Of a DNA stretch of 17,219 bases, positions 7,229 through 14,993 are shown piece after piece. Made by a program: the position numbers and the translations under genes. The number at the start of each line of letters is the position of its first letter. The stretch's first letter is position 1. The stretch comes from JAHHUH01 sp045123075. Its GTDB lineage: Bacteria > Bacillota > Negativicutes > Acidaminococcales > Acidaminococcaceae. The notes below the pieces were generated by a model that did not search any database, was not told where the DNA came from, and worked only from the letters and a program-made list of their open reading frames with translations. Where the stretch lies: assembly GCA_045123075.1 (NCBI GenBank), contig JBGVIJ010000064.1:1-17219 (forward strand). Direction: 5' to 3'.

Positions 7229-9756
7229 TATTTATCTTGCTCCTTTTTAATTGCGTTTATCACGCATTCTTTAAATGCTTCAAATCCATCAGTGACTTGA
7301 ATATCCATATTAAGAATATATAAAGGAATTTCACGAGCAGAATAAATAAATTCTGTCGGAATTTTTACAGCGTCTTTAGAAGTGGTAATCATTGCTACAG
7401 CATTTTGACTACTTGCACGTTCACTGATGTACTGCATTTCTAACATACCATAATCATGATGGTCAGGGTAACGAACTGCTTCTTTAATATTTAACCCAAT
7501 GCTGGATAAAGTTTGTTCAAAGGAAGACGGGTTACCAATTGCAGAGAATACCATAACGTCTTTACCTTCAAGTTCAGATAAATCCATATGATTTTGAGTT
7601 ATACCTTTATACCAGTCCGCAATCTCTACAAAATTTTTCGGATGATGAACACTCTCTACCACAGGTGCTTTAGCATTATATCTTTCAATAGTCTTACGTA
7701 ATTGCATACGACTTAAAACACTACTTTGGTCAGTCTTGGTAAGCAGGAACAAGTCACCACGATCCAAGTTTTCTAAAGGTTCACGCAGCATACCACGAGG
7801 TAATACACAGCCGTTACCGAACATATTTAAAGTATCTACCAACACAACGTCCAAGTCACGTTCCAAATGCCAATGTTGATAACCATCGTCCATAATGATT
7901 ACTTCTGCATTCAGCTTTTCAACTGCATACTTACCTGTAATAGCACGGTTTTTACCAATGACAACAGGAATTCCAGGCAATGTTTTTGCCATCAAATACG
8001 CTTCGTCACCTGCTTCATAAGCAGTCATAAAAATCTTGTTGCCATCAGAAACCACACCAATTTCTTTTTCCCAGTGAGAACGATAGCCACGGTTTAAGAT
8101 TACAACTCTATACCCCATACGTTTAATAAGGTCAGCCATTTTTTGAGCAGTAGGAGTTTTACCGGTACCACCAACGGTAATGTTACCAATGGATATTACG
8201 CAACAATTCAACTTCTCTTTTTTCTTGAGACCTATATTGTACATATCAAGTTTCAGACGTACGCCGTATTCATACAAATAAGAGCATCCGCGCAAGAAAC
8301 CTAAAATCAACCAACCATAGAAGGGTGTTTCCGGTCCATATGCGATTTGATAAATGTATTGAATGATTGCATCGCTATGACGCAAACCGCCGCCACCTTC
8401 ATCATTAATACCGCGAGTATTAATAGGATAGCTTGCATATTCACGAGAAGGAACAGAAGTTAAATCCAACAATTCTTTCAAATAATGAATACTGCGAATG
8501 TCAGCACCGCGGTTTTCCTTAATAACTTGTAAGGAAGCAGCACCCATTTTTTCTCTACGCTCATCATTGCCAATGATATCAAGCATTTCATTAGCGAGTT
8601 CTGCAACATTGTTGACCATTTTGCAGGCGCCAACTTTACTGAGCAAAGAATAAGAATCTTTGAAGTTTTGCATATTAGGTCCCACGATAATGGGTTTTGC
8701 ATGGGCAGCTGGTTCCAGAACATTGTGACCACCGGTTTTGCACAAAGAACCACCAACAAAAACAACGTCACCAACAGCATATATACGACCTAATTCGCCA
8801 ATGGTATCAAGCAAAACTACAGGATACTCTTTACGCAAACCAGGGTTTTCCAACATTTTGGAACGATAGCCTGTTTCAAAGCCATAAGAAGAAGCCAGTT
8901 TAGAAATTTCATCAGCTCTATTAACTTTACGGGGAGCAATTACCAAGCGAGCATCAGCATATTGCTCACGCACTTTTTTAAAGGCATCAAACAAAGCTTT
9001 TTCTTCACCAGGGTGAGTAGAGCCAGCCATAATAATTGGGTAACTATTACATAAACCTAATTCTTCTTTGTAACGAGCATAGTCTTCAGAAGTTACTTCA
9101 GCATAGGTTTGGTCAAATTTAGTATTACCGGTTACGAAAATTTTATTCTTATCAGCACCTAAACTATAAATATAATCAGCGTCAATACTGGATTGCATAC
9201 AGAATCTGCTAACAGTACTGAGCATATCATCCCAAATACCATACAAATAACGATAGGTTTTTACGGACTTTTCAGAAATACGACCGTTTACCATCATTAC
9301 AGGAATGTGGCGTTCACGAATAGCACGCAAAAAGTTAGGCCACAGTTCCGTTTCAACAGGCATAAAAACACCAGGATGAATACGTTTAACCATAGATTCT
9401 GCCACAAAGGGCAAATCCAGCGGGAAGAAAATAATTGCATCTGCTTCAGGTATAATTTGCTTCGCCATATTATAGCCACCTACAGTAAATGCAGATACCA
9501 AAATGGGGCGATCAGGCATTTCTTGACGAATTTGCTTTACTAAAGGACTAGTCGCGACAATTTCACCAACAGAAGCACCATGAATCCAAATGCAGTCCTT
9601 ACGCATTACTTTTTCAATTTCTTTATTATGTACTCTACCTAAGCTTTGACGGAAACGTCTACTAAATCCCTTTTCAGTAAAAAGGCGATAAGTATAATAT
9701 GGCAAAACAAAAAGTATGAATACTATAATGAGTAATAAGTTATAAATTATGTACAT
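7228..9756 (-). CDS. waaA-lpxK: WaaA-LpxK fusion: Kdo transferase joined to tetraacyldisaccharide 4'-kinase
   Basis: One uninterrupted 842-residue frame joins two inner-membrane enzymes. Residues 1-430 are WaaA (KdtA), which adds Kdo from CMP-Kdo to lipid IVA: an N-terminal membrane anchor (about 3-22), IHGASVGE with catalytic-type Glu65, PVETELWPN (133-141), NGRISEKS, GNTKFD (210-215), AGSTHPGEE and GGHNVLEPAAH (342-352). Residues about 431-475 are a linker with four glycines (454-457). Residues about 476-842 are LpxK, which phosphorylates the 4' position to make lipid IVA: a hydrophobic amphipathic helix (480-500), P-loop GNITVGGTGKTP (524-535), RGYRS, GDEAYLMA, IMDDGYQHW (621-629), PRGMLREP and TKTD. 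All key motifs of both halves look intact. Usually these are separate proteins of about 420 and 330-390 residues. It is 9 bases behind msbA and overlaps kdsB by one base. A fusion created by assembly error is unlikely, because both halves and the linker are in frame and neighbouring genes are clean. Confidence 0.95.
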   Translation of the reverse strand: MYIIYNLLLIIVFILFVLPYYTYRLFTEKGFSRRFRQSLGRVHNKEIEKVMRKDCIWIHGASVGEIVATSPLVKQIRQEMPDRPILVSAFTVGGYNMAKQIIPEADAIIFFPLDLPFVAESMVKRIHPGVFMPVETELWPNFLRAIRERHIPVMMVNGRISEKSVKTYRYLYGIWDDMLSTVSRFCMQSSIDADYIYSLGADKNKIFVTGNTKFDQTYAEVTSEDYARYKEELGLCNSYPIIMAGSTHPGEEKALFDAFKKVREQYADARLVIAPRKVNRADEISKLASSYGFETGYRSKMLENPGLRKEYPVVLLDTIGELGRIYAVGDVVFVGGSLCKTGGHNVLEPAAHAKPIIVGPNMQNFKDSYSLLSKVGACKMVNNVAELANEMLDIIGNDERREKMGAASLQVIKENRGADIRSIHYLKELLDLTSVPSREYASYPINTRGINDEGGGGLRHSDAIIQYIYQIAYGPETPFYGWLILGFLRGCSYLYEYGVRLKLDMYNIGLKKKEKLNCCVISIGNITVGGTGKTPTAQKMADLIKRMGYRVVILNRGYRSHWEKEIGVVSDGNKIFMTAYEAGDEAYLMAKTLPGIPVVIGKNRAITGKYAVEKLNAEVIIMDDGYQHWHLERDLDVVLVDTLNMFGNGCVLPRGMLREPLENLDRGDLFLLTKTDQSSVLSRMQLRKTIERYNAKAPVVESVHHPKNFVEIADWYKGITQNHMDLSELEGKDVMVFSAIGNPSSFEQTLSSIGLNIKEAVRYPDHHDYGMLEMQYISERASSQNAVAMITTSKDAVKIPTEFIYSAREIPLYILNMDIQVTDGFEAFKECVINAIKKEQDK
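8383..8399 (-). promoter_or_regulatory. Possible internal ribosome binding site and TTG start for a free LpxK
   Basis: Inside the linker of the fusion, the DNA reads AAGGTGG (8399-8393 on the minus strand), a 7-base gap, then an in-frame TTG (8385-8383, Leu458). Starting there would give a 385-residue protein holding the whole LpxK half with its N-terminal membrane helix. The same bases encode the Gly-rich stretch (GGT GGC GGC GGT), so the match may be chance. The geometry is as good as at other starts in this window, including the TTG start of lptB. Seen: spacing and frame. Inferred: function or fossil origin. Confidence 0.3.
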
Positions 9757-9765
9757 TTAGTTTCC

Positions 9766-11499
9766 TCACTTAGCTTCCTTGTTGCGATACTGAATTTGAT
9801 AAAGATGAGCATACAATCCATCTTTAGCCATTAATTCATCATGATTACCTTCTTCGACAATCTGGCCTTTTTCCATAACTAAAATTTTATCTGCATTCTT
9901 GACTGTAGACAGTCTATGAGCGATTACAAAAGAGGTTCTACCTACCATCAAACGATCAAGAGCTTCTTGAACCACACGTTCACTTTCTGTATCAAGGGCA
10001 GAAGTAGCTTCATCCAGAATGAGAATTTGCGGATTCTTCAAAATTGCCCGGGCAATAGCAATACGTTGACGTTGACCACCAGAAATATTCACACCGCGAT
10101 CACCTAACTGAGTATCATAACCATTGGGCAATTCAGTAATAAAGTTATGAGCATTAGCAGCTTTAGAAGCAGCCATTACTTCTTCTTCTGTAGCATCAAG
10201 ACGACCATATAAAATATTGTCATATACGCTACCGTTAAATAACATAGTTTCTTGAGGCACAATGCCTACCTGTTCACGCAATGATTCCATTGTTACATCA
10301 CGAATATCTAGGCCATCAATTACTATACTGCCACCAGTTACATCATAGAAACGAGGCAATAAACTAGCAACAGTGGACTTACCTGCACCAGAAGGACCAA
10401 CGAGAGCTACAACCTGACCAGGAGTAACGCTAAAAGAAACGTTGTCCAAAATAGGTTCATCAGTATTGTAGGCAAAAGAAACATTATTAAAAGAAACATT
10501 CCCTTTTACATGAGGCAAGAGTTGTGCATTAGATTTATTTTGAATTAATTCAGGTAAGTCTAACACATCAAAAACACGGTCAGCCGCAGCAAGTGCTCTT
10601 TGAATATTAGCAATAACCTTACTTAAACGCTTAATCGGATTGGAAATATTTACTGCATATGTCAAAAATGCAACTAATGCACCGGCAGTAATGTCACCAT
10701 CAATAACACTATTGCCACCAAACCATAAAATCATAGTTACGCCAATAGCTGCAACAAATTCAATGGTAGGGGTCAAAGTCGCAGAAAGTTTCACATACTT
10801 CATTTGAGCGCGGAAGTTATGCATATTCTGTGCTTCAAAGCGCTCTATTTCATATGCTTCTCTCACGAATGATTTAATAACGCGAGCGGAAGACACCACT
10901 TCTTGCAAAATAGATGTTAAATCCGCAGTAGCACCTTGAATTCTGCTACCAGAAGCACGAATCTTTTTACCAAAGAAGTCAATAAACATGATTACTACCG
11001 GGAAAGTACAGAGGGAGAACAAGAATAATTTCCAATCTAAATAAATCATAGCAACAATAGATGCTATCAAAATTACACTTTCCGTAATCATTTCCACAAT
11101 ATTATCAACTAAACCAGTTTGCAGAGCATTAACGTCATTAGTAACATAACTCATTATGGTACCAGTTTTATTTTTATCGTAAAAAGCCATACTTAAACGT
11201 TGAATCTTTTTAAAGACTTCTCTACGAATGTCAATAACTACTCTTTGCCCAACATAGCTAATCAAATAACTTTGTCCATAGAAGAAGAAACCACGGAATA
11301 AAAAGATAACAACAACACTCAAAGCAATGTATGTTAACTTCTCAGCATCTTTTTCTGATAAAACTTGGTCTACCAAGTCCTTAATAATCCACGGCAACAC
11401 TACAGTCCCCGCCGATGCCAAAGCAGTACAAATTGCAGCTACAAACAATCTAAATTTATACGGCTTTAAATGCTCTAATAATCTCAAATATTGTTTCAT
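9766..11499 (-). CDS. msbA: Lipid A export ABC transporter MsbA (permease and ATPase half-transporter)
   Basis: Homodimeric inner-membrane flippase that moves lipid A-core to the periplasmic face. The 577 residues (E. coli MsbA 582) have an N-terminal six-helix exporter domain (hydrophobic stretches near 17-40, 57-80, 135-155, 158-177, 245-262 and 270-290) and a C-terminal ABC domain with Walker A GPSGAGKST (368-376), Q-loop VPQET, signature NISGGQRQR (471-479), Walker B ILILDEATSALD with Glu497, and switch His528. Its ATG overlaps the lpxB stop by four bases (ATGA), and the waaA-lpxK fusion follows 9 bases after its TGA. Other multidrug half-transporters share this architecture; position between lpxB and waaA/lpxK is the reason for calling it MsbA. 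Confidence 0.94.
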   Translation of the reverse strand: MKQYLRLLEHLKPYKFRLFVAAICTALASAGTVVLPWIIKDLVDQVLSEKDAEKLTYIALSVVVIFLFRGFFFYGQSYLISYVGQRVVIDIRREVFKKIQRLSMAFYDKNKTGTIMSYVTNDVNALQTGLVDNIVEMITESVILIASIVAMIYLDWKLFLFSLCTFPVVIMFIDFFGKKIRASGSRIQGATADLTSILQEVVSSARVIKSFVREAYEIERFEAQNMHNFRAQMKYVKLSATLTPTIEFVAAIGVTMILWFGGNSVIDGDITAGALVAFLTYAVNISNPIKRLSKVIANIQRALAAADRVFDVLDLPELIQNKSNAQLLPHVKGNVSFNNVSFAYNTDEPILDNVSFSVTPGQVVALVGPSGAGKSTVASLLPRFYDVTGGSIVIDGLDIRDVTMESLREQVGIVPQETMLFNGSVYDNILYGRLDATEEEVMAASKAANAHNFITELPNGYDTQLGDRGVNISGGQRQRIAIARAILKNPQILILDEATSALDTESERVVQEALDRLMVGRTSFVIAHRLSTVKNADKILVMEKGQIVEEGNHDELMAKDGLYAHLYQIQYRNKEAK

Positions 11500-12632
11500 C
11501 TTTTCTCCCCAGCAATTTTCAATACTAATTCTGCCACGCGACCAACAGCCCCCGGCTTTCCTAATCTTTCTTTTACGTATGCCAAATCATCTTTCATTTT
11601 TTCATTACGTTCACTTTCCAACAAAGCAAGCGCTTCTTGAGCAACTTTTGCTGGAGTAAAATCATTTTGTATCAATTCCGGTAAAACACTCTTAGCAGCC
11701 ACAATATTGGGCAAACCAATGTGAGGAATATTAACAACTAATTTGGCAATAAAATATGTAACCGGATTTGTTTTATAAACTATAACACTGCCTAACCCAC
11801 ATAATGCTGCTTCCAAAGTAACAGTACCACTAGTAGCTAAGGCCAAATCAGCAACACTAAATAAATCGTAGTTGTTACCTTCAGTGATTTTTACATCTAA
11901 CCCAGATGTCTGTATTTTTTCTTCTAACAAGCTGATGGGAATAGTTCCAGCCCTAGGCATAACAAAACTCACTTCCGGCAACTGTTTTTTAATAAGTTTA
12001 GCAGCTTCCAAAAGTGTTGGTAACATTTTTTCGATTTCCATTAATCTACTGCCAGGCATCAGAAGAATAAGCTTTTTCCCTTCTTCTTTACCAGCAAAGG
12101 CCATCGCTTCTTCTTGAGTCATTTTAGGTTTAACAATATCAACTAACGGATGACCGACAAATTCTACATGAGCACCGGCCTCTTTATACACATCATATTC
12201 AAAAGGGAAAATGCAAGCTACTTTATCTACAATCTTCGCAACTTTTTTCGCTCTACTTTTATGCCAAGCCCACGCAGACGGTGCGATATAAGAAACGACA
12301 GGTATACCTTTATCGTTAGCAAGTTTGGCCAACTTCATATTGAAACCAGGGTAATCCACAGTAATTAAGCAGTCAGGCTTACGTTCATCCATGACTTTCT
12401 CAAAATCATCACGCAACTTGAACAAATCAGGTAGTTTCTTTAAAACTTCAACGAAACCCATTACGCCATGATCTTTAATGTCAAACAAAACCTCTCCACC
12501 CGCATTGCGCAGAGCATCGCCACCCATACCAAAAACTTCAACAGAAGAATCTATTTTTTTAATTGCCGCAGTTACAGCAGCTGCGTGAATATCACCAGAT
12601 GCTTCACCTGCTGAAATTAAAATTCTAGTCAT
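11496..12632 (-). CDS. lpxB: Lipid A disaccharide synthase LpxB
   Basis: Membrane-associated GT19 glycosyltransferase that condenses UDP-2,3-diacylglucosamine with lipid X to the beta-1,6 disaccharide. The 378 residues (E. coli 382) show the N-terminal SAGEASGDIHAA (7-18), TVDYPGFN with Asp93 in the position of a residue essential in other LpxB proteins, PSAWAWHKSR (118-127), LMPGSRLMEI (191-200) and the donor-site SGTVTLEAAL (268-277), then IGLPNIVA. The ATG has AAGGAG 5 bases upstream. It is the first gene after the terminator/promoter pair at 12695-12735, so it probably heads the long downstream operon. It overlaps msbA by four bases. Confidence 0.98.
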   Translation of the reverse strand: MTRILISAGEASGDIHAAAVTAAIKKIDSSVEVFGMGGDALRNAGGEVLFDIKDHGVMGFVEVLKKLPDLFKLRDDFEKVMDERKPDCLITVDYPGFNMKLAKLANDKGIPVVSYIAPSAWAWHKSRAKKVAKIVDKVACIFPFEYDVYKEAGAHVEFVGHPLVDIVKPKMTQEEAMAFAGKEEGKKLILLMPGSRLMEIEKMLPTLLEAAKLIKKQLPEVSFVMPRAGTIPISLLEEKIQTSGLDVKITEGNNYDLFSVADLALATSGTVTLEAALCGLGSVIVYKTNPVTYFIAKLVVNIPHIGLPNIVAAKSVLPELIQNDFTPAKVAQEALALLESERNEKMKDDLAYVKERLGKPGAVGRVAELVLKIAGEKR

Positions 12633-12694
12633 ACGGTCTCCTTAACTTATACGAATTATGCAAAAACAAAAATGCTCACAAGATTTCAACTTAC

Positions 12695-12703
12695 ATTATA
12701 ACA
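12695..12703 (-). promoter_or_regulatory. Extended -10 promoter for the lpxB operon
   Basis: On the minus strand the sequence reads TGTTATAAT: a perfect TATAAT (12700-12695) preceded by the extended -10 TG one base upstream (12703-12702). No good -35 is present: TTGTTG at 15 bases or TTGTTT at 19 bases, both inside the terminator hairpin. An extended -10 often works without a strong -35. The likely start is near 12688, leaving a leader of about 56 bases before lpxB. It begins only two bases after the terminator T-tract, so the long operon would be restarted here. Confidence 0.75.
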
Positions 12704-12704
12704 C

Positions 12705-12735
12705 AAAAAAGCGAGCAACAAACAATGTTACTCGC
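12705..12735 (-). terminator. Intrinsic terminator after lpxI
   Basis: In the minus-strand transcript, GCGAGUAACA pairs with UGUUGCUCGC (10 base pairs including one U-G wobble) around a 5-base loop (12735 to 12711), followed directly by six U (12710-12705). It lies 24 bases past the lpxI stop. Because of the wobble, the same hairpin on the plus strand has a C-A mismatch and lacks an adjacent T-tract, so the terminator is directional toward minus-strand transcripts. Confidence 0.9.
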
Positions 12736-12759
12736 TGAGAAAATAATTTTTTTCAGTTT

Positions 12760-13566
12760 TTATTTAACCAGAATGGTAATATTGTGTTCGTCAGCCATTG
12801 CGATAGTTTTTTCCCTATCAACAACCAAAGTATTACCAGCTTCAATAACTATGCCAGTAGCACCAGCATGAATCATTGATTCCATAGTCTTGCTGCCAAA
12901 TCCAGGAATATCAAAACGTTGGTCTTGAGAAGGCTTTGCAGTTTTAGCTACAATAACTCCACCTTTTCCCAAAAAGCCACCACGCAAGATGCAAGCATCA
13001 GTTCCCTCAATGGCTTCAACCGCCATAACCGCACGGTTCTTAACCACAACCGTTTGACCAATATCCAGCCCACCAATAGCTTTAGCCATTTCGAAACCAA
13101 ATTCCATATCAGCTAATTCTTCGGCAGTTGGATGACGTTTAGTTAAAACACCGGGTTGTGGAAGCAGGGGTTTTATCAGCTCGGTTTGATCCATAACTAC
13201 AATGCCTTCGCTTTCGATTTCTTTGACAATGGCATTCATTATGGTATCGTCTTTACGGTCAGGAACGCTTGCCAAAATTTTAATAGCACGCAAATCCGGA
13301 ACAATTGCACCAGCCTTATATAAAACCTCTTTGGTAACCTTGCCAATCATAGTTACCTTTTTGACTTTATGTTTTTTTAAAATAGAAATAATCTTACCAA
13401 TCTTACCAATGTTAATATCGTAATATTTGTCAACACTAGTAGCTAGCTCCGGATCAATATCAGGAACTACACCAACAGCAATAACCTCATACCCTAAACT
13501 TTTGGCAGATCGAGCAACTTCTACAGGCAAATGCCCAATACCGGAAAGTACACCTAATACTTCCAT
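12760..13566 (-). CDS. lpxI: UDP-2,3-diacylglucosamine pyrophosphatase LpxI (DUF1009)
   Basis: Cleaves UDP-2,3-diacylglucosamine to lipid X and UMP, the step done by LpxH in E. coli. The 268 residues match LpxI (about 270-285) through both domains: N-terminal VLSGIGHLPVEVAR (6-19) and MIGKVTKE (73-80), and C-terminal LDIGQTVVV (167-175), VEAIEGTDACILR (183-195), AKTAKPSQDQRFDIPGFG (207-224) and TGIVIEAGNTLVVD (237-250). Asp219 in RFDIP may be the aspartate shown to be essential in Caulobacter LpxI, though I could not align it exactly. LpxI is a fold unrelated to LpxH and is typical of alphaproteobacteria and Negativicutes. The gene follows lpxA by three bases, with GAGG 7 bases before the ATG, and ends at the terminator at 12705-12735. 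Confidence 0.96.
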   Translation of the reverse strand: MEVLGVLSGIGHLPVEVARSAKSLGYEVIAVGVVPDIDPELATSVDKYYDINIGKIGKIISILKKHKVKKVTMIGKVTKEVLYKAGAIVPDLRAIKILASVPDRKDDTIMNAIVKEIESEGIVVMDQTELIKPLLPQPGVLTKRHPTAEELADMEFGFEMAKAIGGLDIGQTVVVKNRAVMAVEAIEGTDACILRGGFLGKGGVIVAKTAKPSQDQRFDIPGFGSKTMESMIHAGATGIVIEAGNTLVVDREKTIAMADEHNITILVK

Positions 13567-13569
13567 TGC

Positions 13570-14376
13570 TTAGCCTCTACGAGTACGAATAATGCCACGA
13601 TCAACGGTACGCAAGAAGCGCAACAAATGTTCTACAGGTTCATTGCTTTCCAGTTCTTGCTCCATAGTAGCAATAGCATCTTGCAAAGACAAGCCGCTGC
13701 GATACAAGATGCGGAAAGCTTTTTTCAATTCGCTACGATGTTCAGCAGGCATACCAGCACGAGCCAAACCAACGCTATTCAAACCGGATACATAAGCAGG
13801 GTCACCAGCTGCAATCATAAACGGCGGTAAGTCTTGAGTTACACGAGCCATACCACCAATCATAACATTGCGACCAATTTTGCAGAATTGGTGCACAGCG
13901 GAGAGACCACCAATAACAGCACGATCTTCTACTATAACATGACCAGCTAAAGTAGCAACGTTAGACATAATAACATTGTTGCCAACAATACAGTTATGTG
14001 CAACGTGAGTATAAGCCATCATCAAAATATTATTACCAATGCGAGTTTCATTACCTTCGCCAGTAGCTCTATTAACAGTGCAACATTCACGGAAGGTACA
14101 ACCATCGCCAATAATGGTATAAGATTTTTCATTTTCAAATTTCAAATCTTGAGGGTCTGCACCAATGGAGCAACCAGGGAAGAAAATACAATTCTTACCA
14201 ACAGTTGTATACTTATGAATAACCGCATGGGGACCAATTTTGCAGCCATCGCCAATAACAGTTTCTGCATCAATAACCGCATAGGGACCTACCTCAATAC
14301 CCTTACCTAATACTGCAGTAGGATGAATAATCGCAGTTTCATGAATCTTATTTTCAGGCATTTCTACCGAACACAT
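13570..14376 (-). CDS. lpxA: UDP-GlcNAc acyltransferase LpxA
   Basis: First enzyme of lipid A synthesis: transfers R-3-hydroxyacyl from ACP to UDP-GlcNAc. From the ATG at 14376 the protein has 268 residues (E. coli 262). It has a left-handed beta helix of hexapeptide repeats (about 11-190), then a helical C-terminal domain. THVAHNC carries His127, aligned with catalytic His125 of E. coli; His124, His146 (AGHV) and His162 (VHQF) match E. coli His122, 144 and 160 at a constant offset of 2. Gly175 matches Gly173, the E. coli chain-length position. I chose the ATG at 14376 because GAGGAG (14390-14385) lies 8 bases upstream; the GTG at 14385 overlaps this site and is unlikely. LpxA is very similar to LpxD-type hexapeptide enzymes, but the HQF motif and C-terminal helices identify it. 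Confidence 0.97.
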   Translation of the reverse strand: MCSVEMPENKIHETAIIHPTAVLGKGIEVGPYAVIDAETVIGDGCKIGPHAVIHKYTTVGKNCIFFPGCSIGADPQDLKFENEKSYTIIGDGCTFRECCTVNRATGEGNETRIGNNILMMAYTHVAHNCIVGNNVIMSNVATLAGHVIVEDRAVIGGLSAVHQFCKIGRNVMIGGMARVTQDLPPFMIAAGDPAYVSGLNSVGLARAGMPAEHRSELKKAFRILYRSGLSLQDAIATMEQELESNEPVEHLLRFLRTVDRGIIRTRRG

Positions 14377-14549
14377 TCTCTTCACTCCTCGTAGTTAATC
14401 ATTCAATTAGATGACTAAGCATAAATATGGAATTACAGTCTTATCTTTCAAAAAAATTTCGTACTGTAAATTTCTACATTTTACACGTTTATAGCATTAA
14501 TAGTCTATTTTTCTAAATTATTCTACCCATTAGTGCCATTTTCTGTTTT
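14377..14549 (-). promoter_or_regulatory. AT-rich spacer between fabZ and lpxA with candidate lpxA promoters
   Basis: This is the longest non-coding stretch among the upstream genes. On the minus strand, candidate boxes include TAGACT with TAAAAT at 18 bases, TTTAGA with TATAAA at 18 bases, and TTGAAA with CATATT at 16 bases. None is perfect, so the promoter for lpxA-lpxI is inferred rather than read. No terminator hairpin with a T-tract follows fabZ, so read-through into lpxA is also possible. The stretch carries an imperfect dyad described separately. Confidence 0.5.
14431..14472. repeat. Imperfect inverted repeat in the lpxA leader
   Basis: AATTACAGT (14431-14439) and ACTGTAAATT (14463-14472) are inverted copies with one extra base, 23 bases apart. 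The core TTACAGT/ACTGTAA is exact over 7 bases. The T-tract lies in the loop, not after the stem, so it is not an intrinsic terminator. It overlaps a TTGAAA-type -35 candidate and could be an operator. No known regulator site is recognised. Confidence 0.4.
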
Positions 14550-14993
14550 TTATTCAACAGGATCTTTGATTACAAAAGTGCAATCACATTCACAAGCTAC
14601 TACACCATCAACTTTACCTTCGCAATGGATAATGCCCATGCTGCCACGCATAGTTTTAATTACTTCAGCAGTAGTAATAACTTGGTCACCGGGAACTACT
14701 TGTTTACGGAAACGTACATTATCAATTTTAACAAACATAGCAATTTTACCACGATTTTCTTCCGGATAAAGCATAGCTACGCCGCCAACTTGTGCCATTG
14801 CTTCAATCAATAAAACACCGGGCATAATTGGTTCATTGGGGAAATGACCTAAAAATTGTACTTCGTTAGCAGTAATATTTTTAAGACCAACAGCACGTTT
14901 CATCGGTTCAATTTCCAAAATACGGTCAACTAACAATAAAGGATAACGATGAGGCAGAATTTTTTTAATTTCATTAATGTCTAAAACTGTCAT
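14550..14993 (-). CDS. fabZ: 3-hydroxyacyl-ACP dehydratase FabZ
   Basis: Dehydrates 3-hydroxyacyl-ACP in fatty-acid elongation; it draws on the same 3-hydroxyacyl-ACP pool that LpxA and LpxD use, so it affects the split between phospholipid and lipid A. The 147 residues (E. coli 151) form a single hotdog domain with KILPHRYPLLLVDR (11-24), FLGHFPNEPIMPGVLLIEAM (48-67) holding catalytic His50 and Glu64, then FRKQVVPGDQ. The ATG directly follows the lpxC stop with no gap; GGAGG lies 7 bases upstream inside lpxC. The lpxC-fabZ pair occurs as a single fused gene in some bacteria; here they are adjacent but separate. Confidence 0.98.
   Translation of the reverse strand: MTVLDINEIKKILPHRYPLLLVDRILEIEPMKRAVGLKNITANEVQFLGHFPNEPIMPGVLLIEAMAQVGGVAMLYPEENRGKIAMFVKIDNVRFRKQVVPGDQVITTAEVIKTMRGSMGIIHCEGKVDGVVACECDCTFVIKDPVE

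Noticed and set aside
9193..9543. Plus-strand open frame opposite the WaaA half
   Set aside because: Composition-driven shadow, rich in His, Asn and Thr, with no motif; the minus-strand gene is fully conserved here.
7228..9756. Fusion produced by sequencing error
   Set aside because: A single error could remove a stop, but the linker is in frame throughout, both domains are intact, and the neighbouring junctions are normal. Raw reads would still be the final test.
12711..12753. Terminator for plus-strand transcription at the lpxI-lpxB gap
   Set aside because: The stem has a C-A mismatch on that strand, the T-rich run starts about 11 bases later, and there is no plus-strand gene to end.
14377..14385. 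GTG start for lpxA at 14385
   Set aside because: The GTG overlaps the GAGGAG that serves the ATG at 14376, and the extra residues add no conserved sequence.
14441..14462. Possible terminator after fabZ because of a T-tract on the minus strand
   Set aside because: The T-tract is inside the loop of the dyad, not after a stem, so it does not fit an intrinsic terminator.
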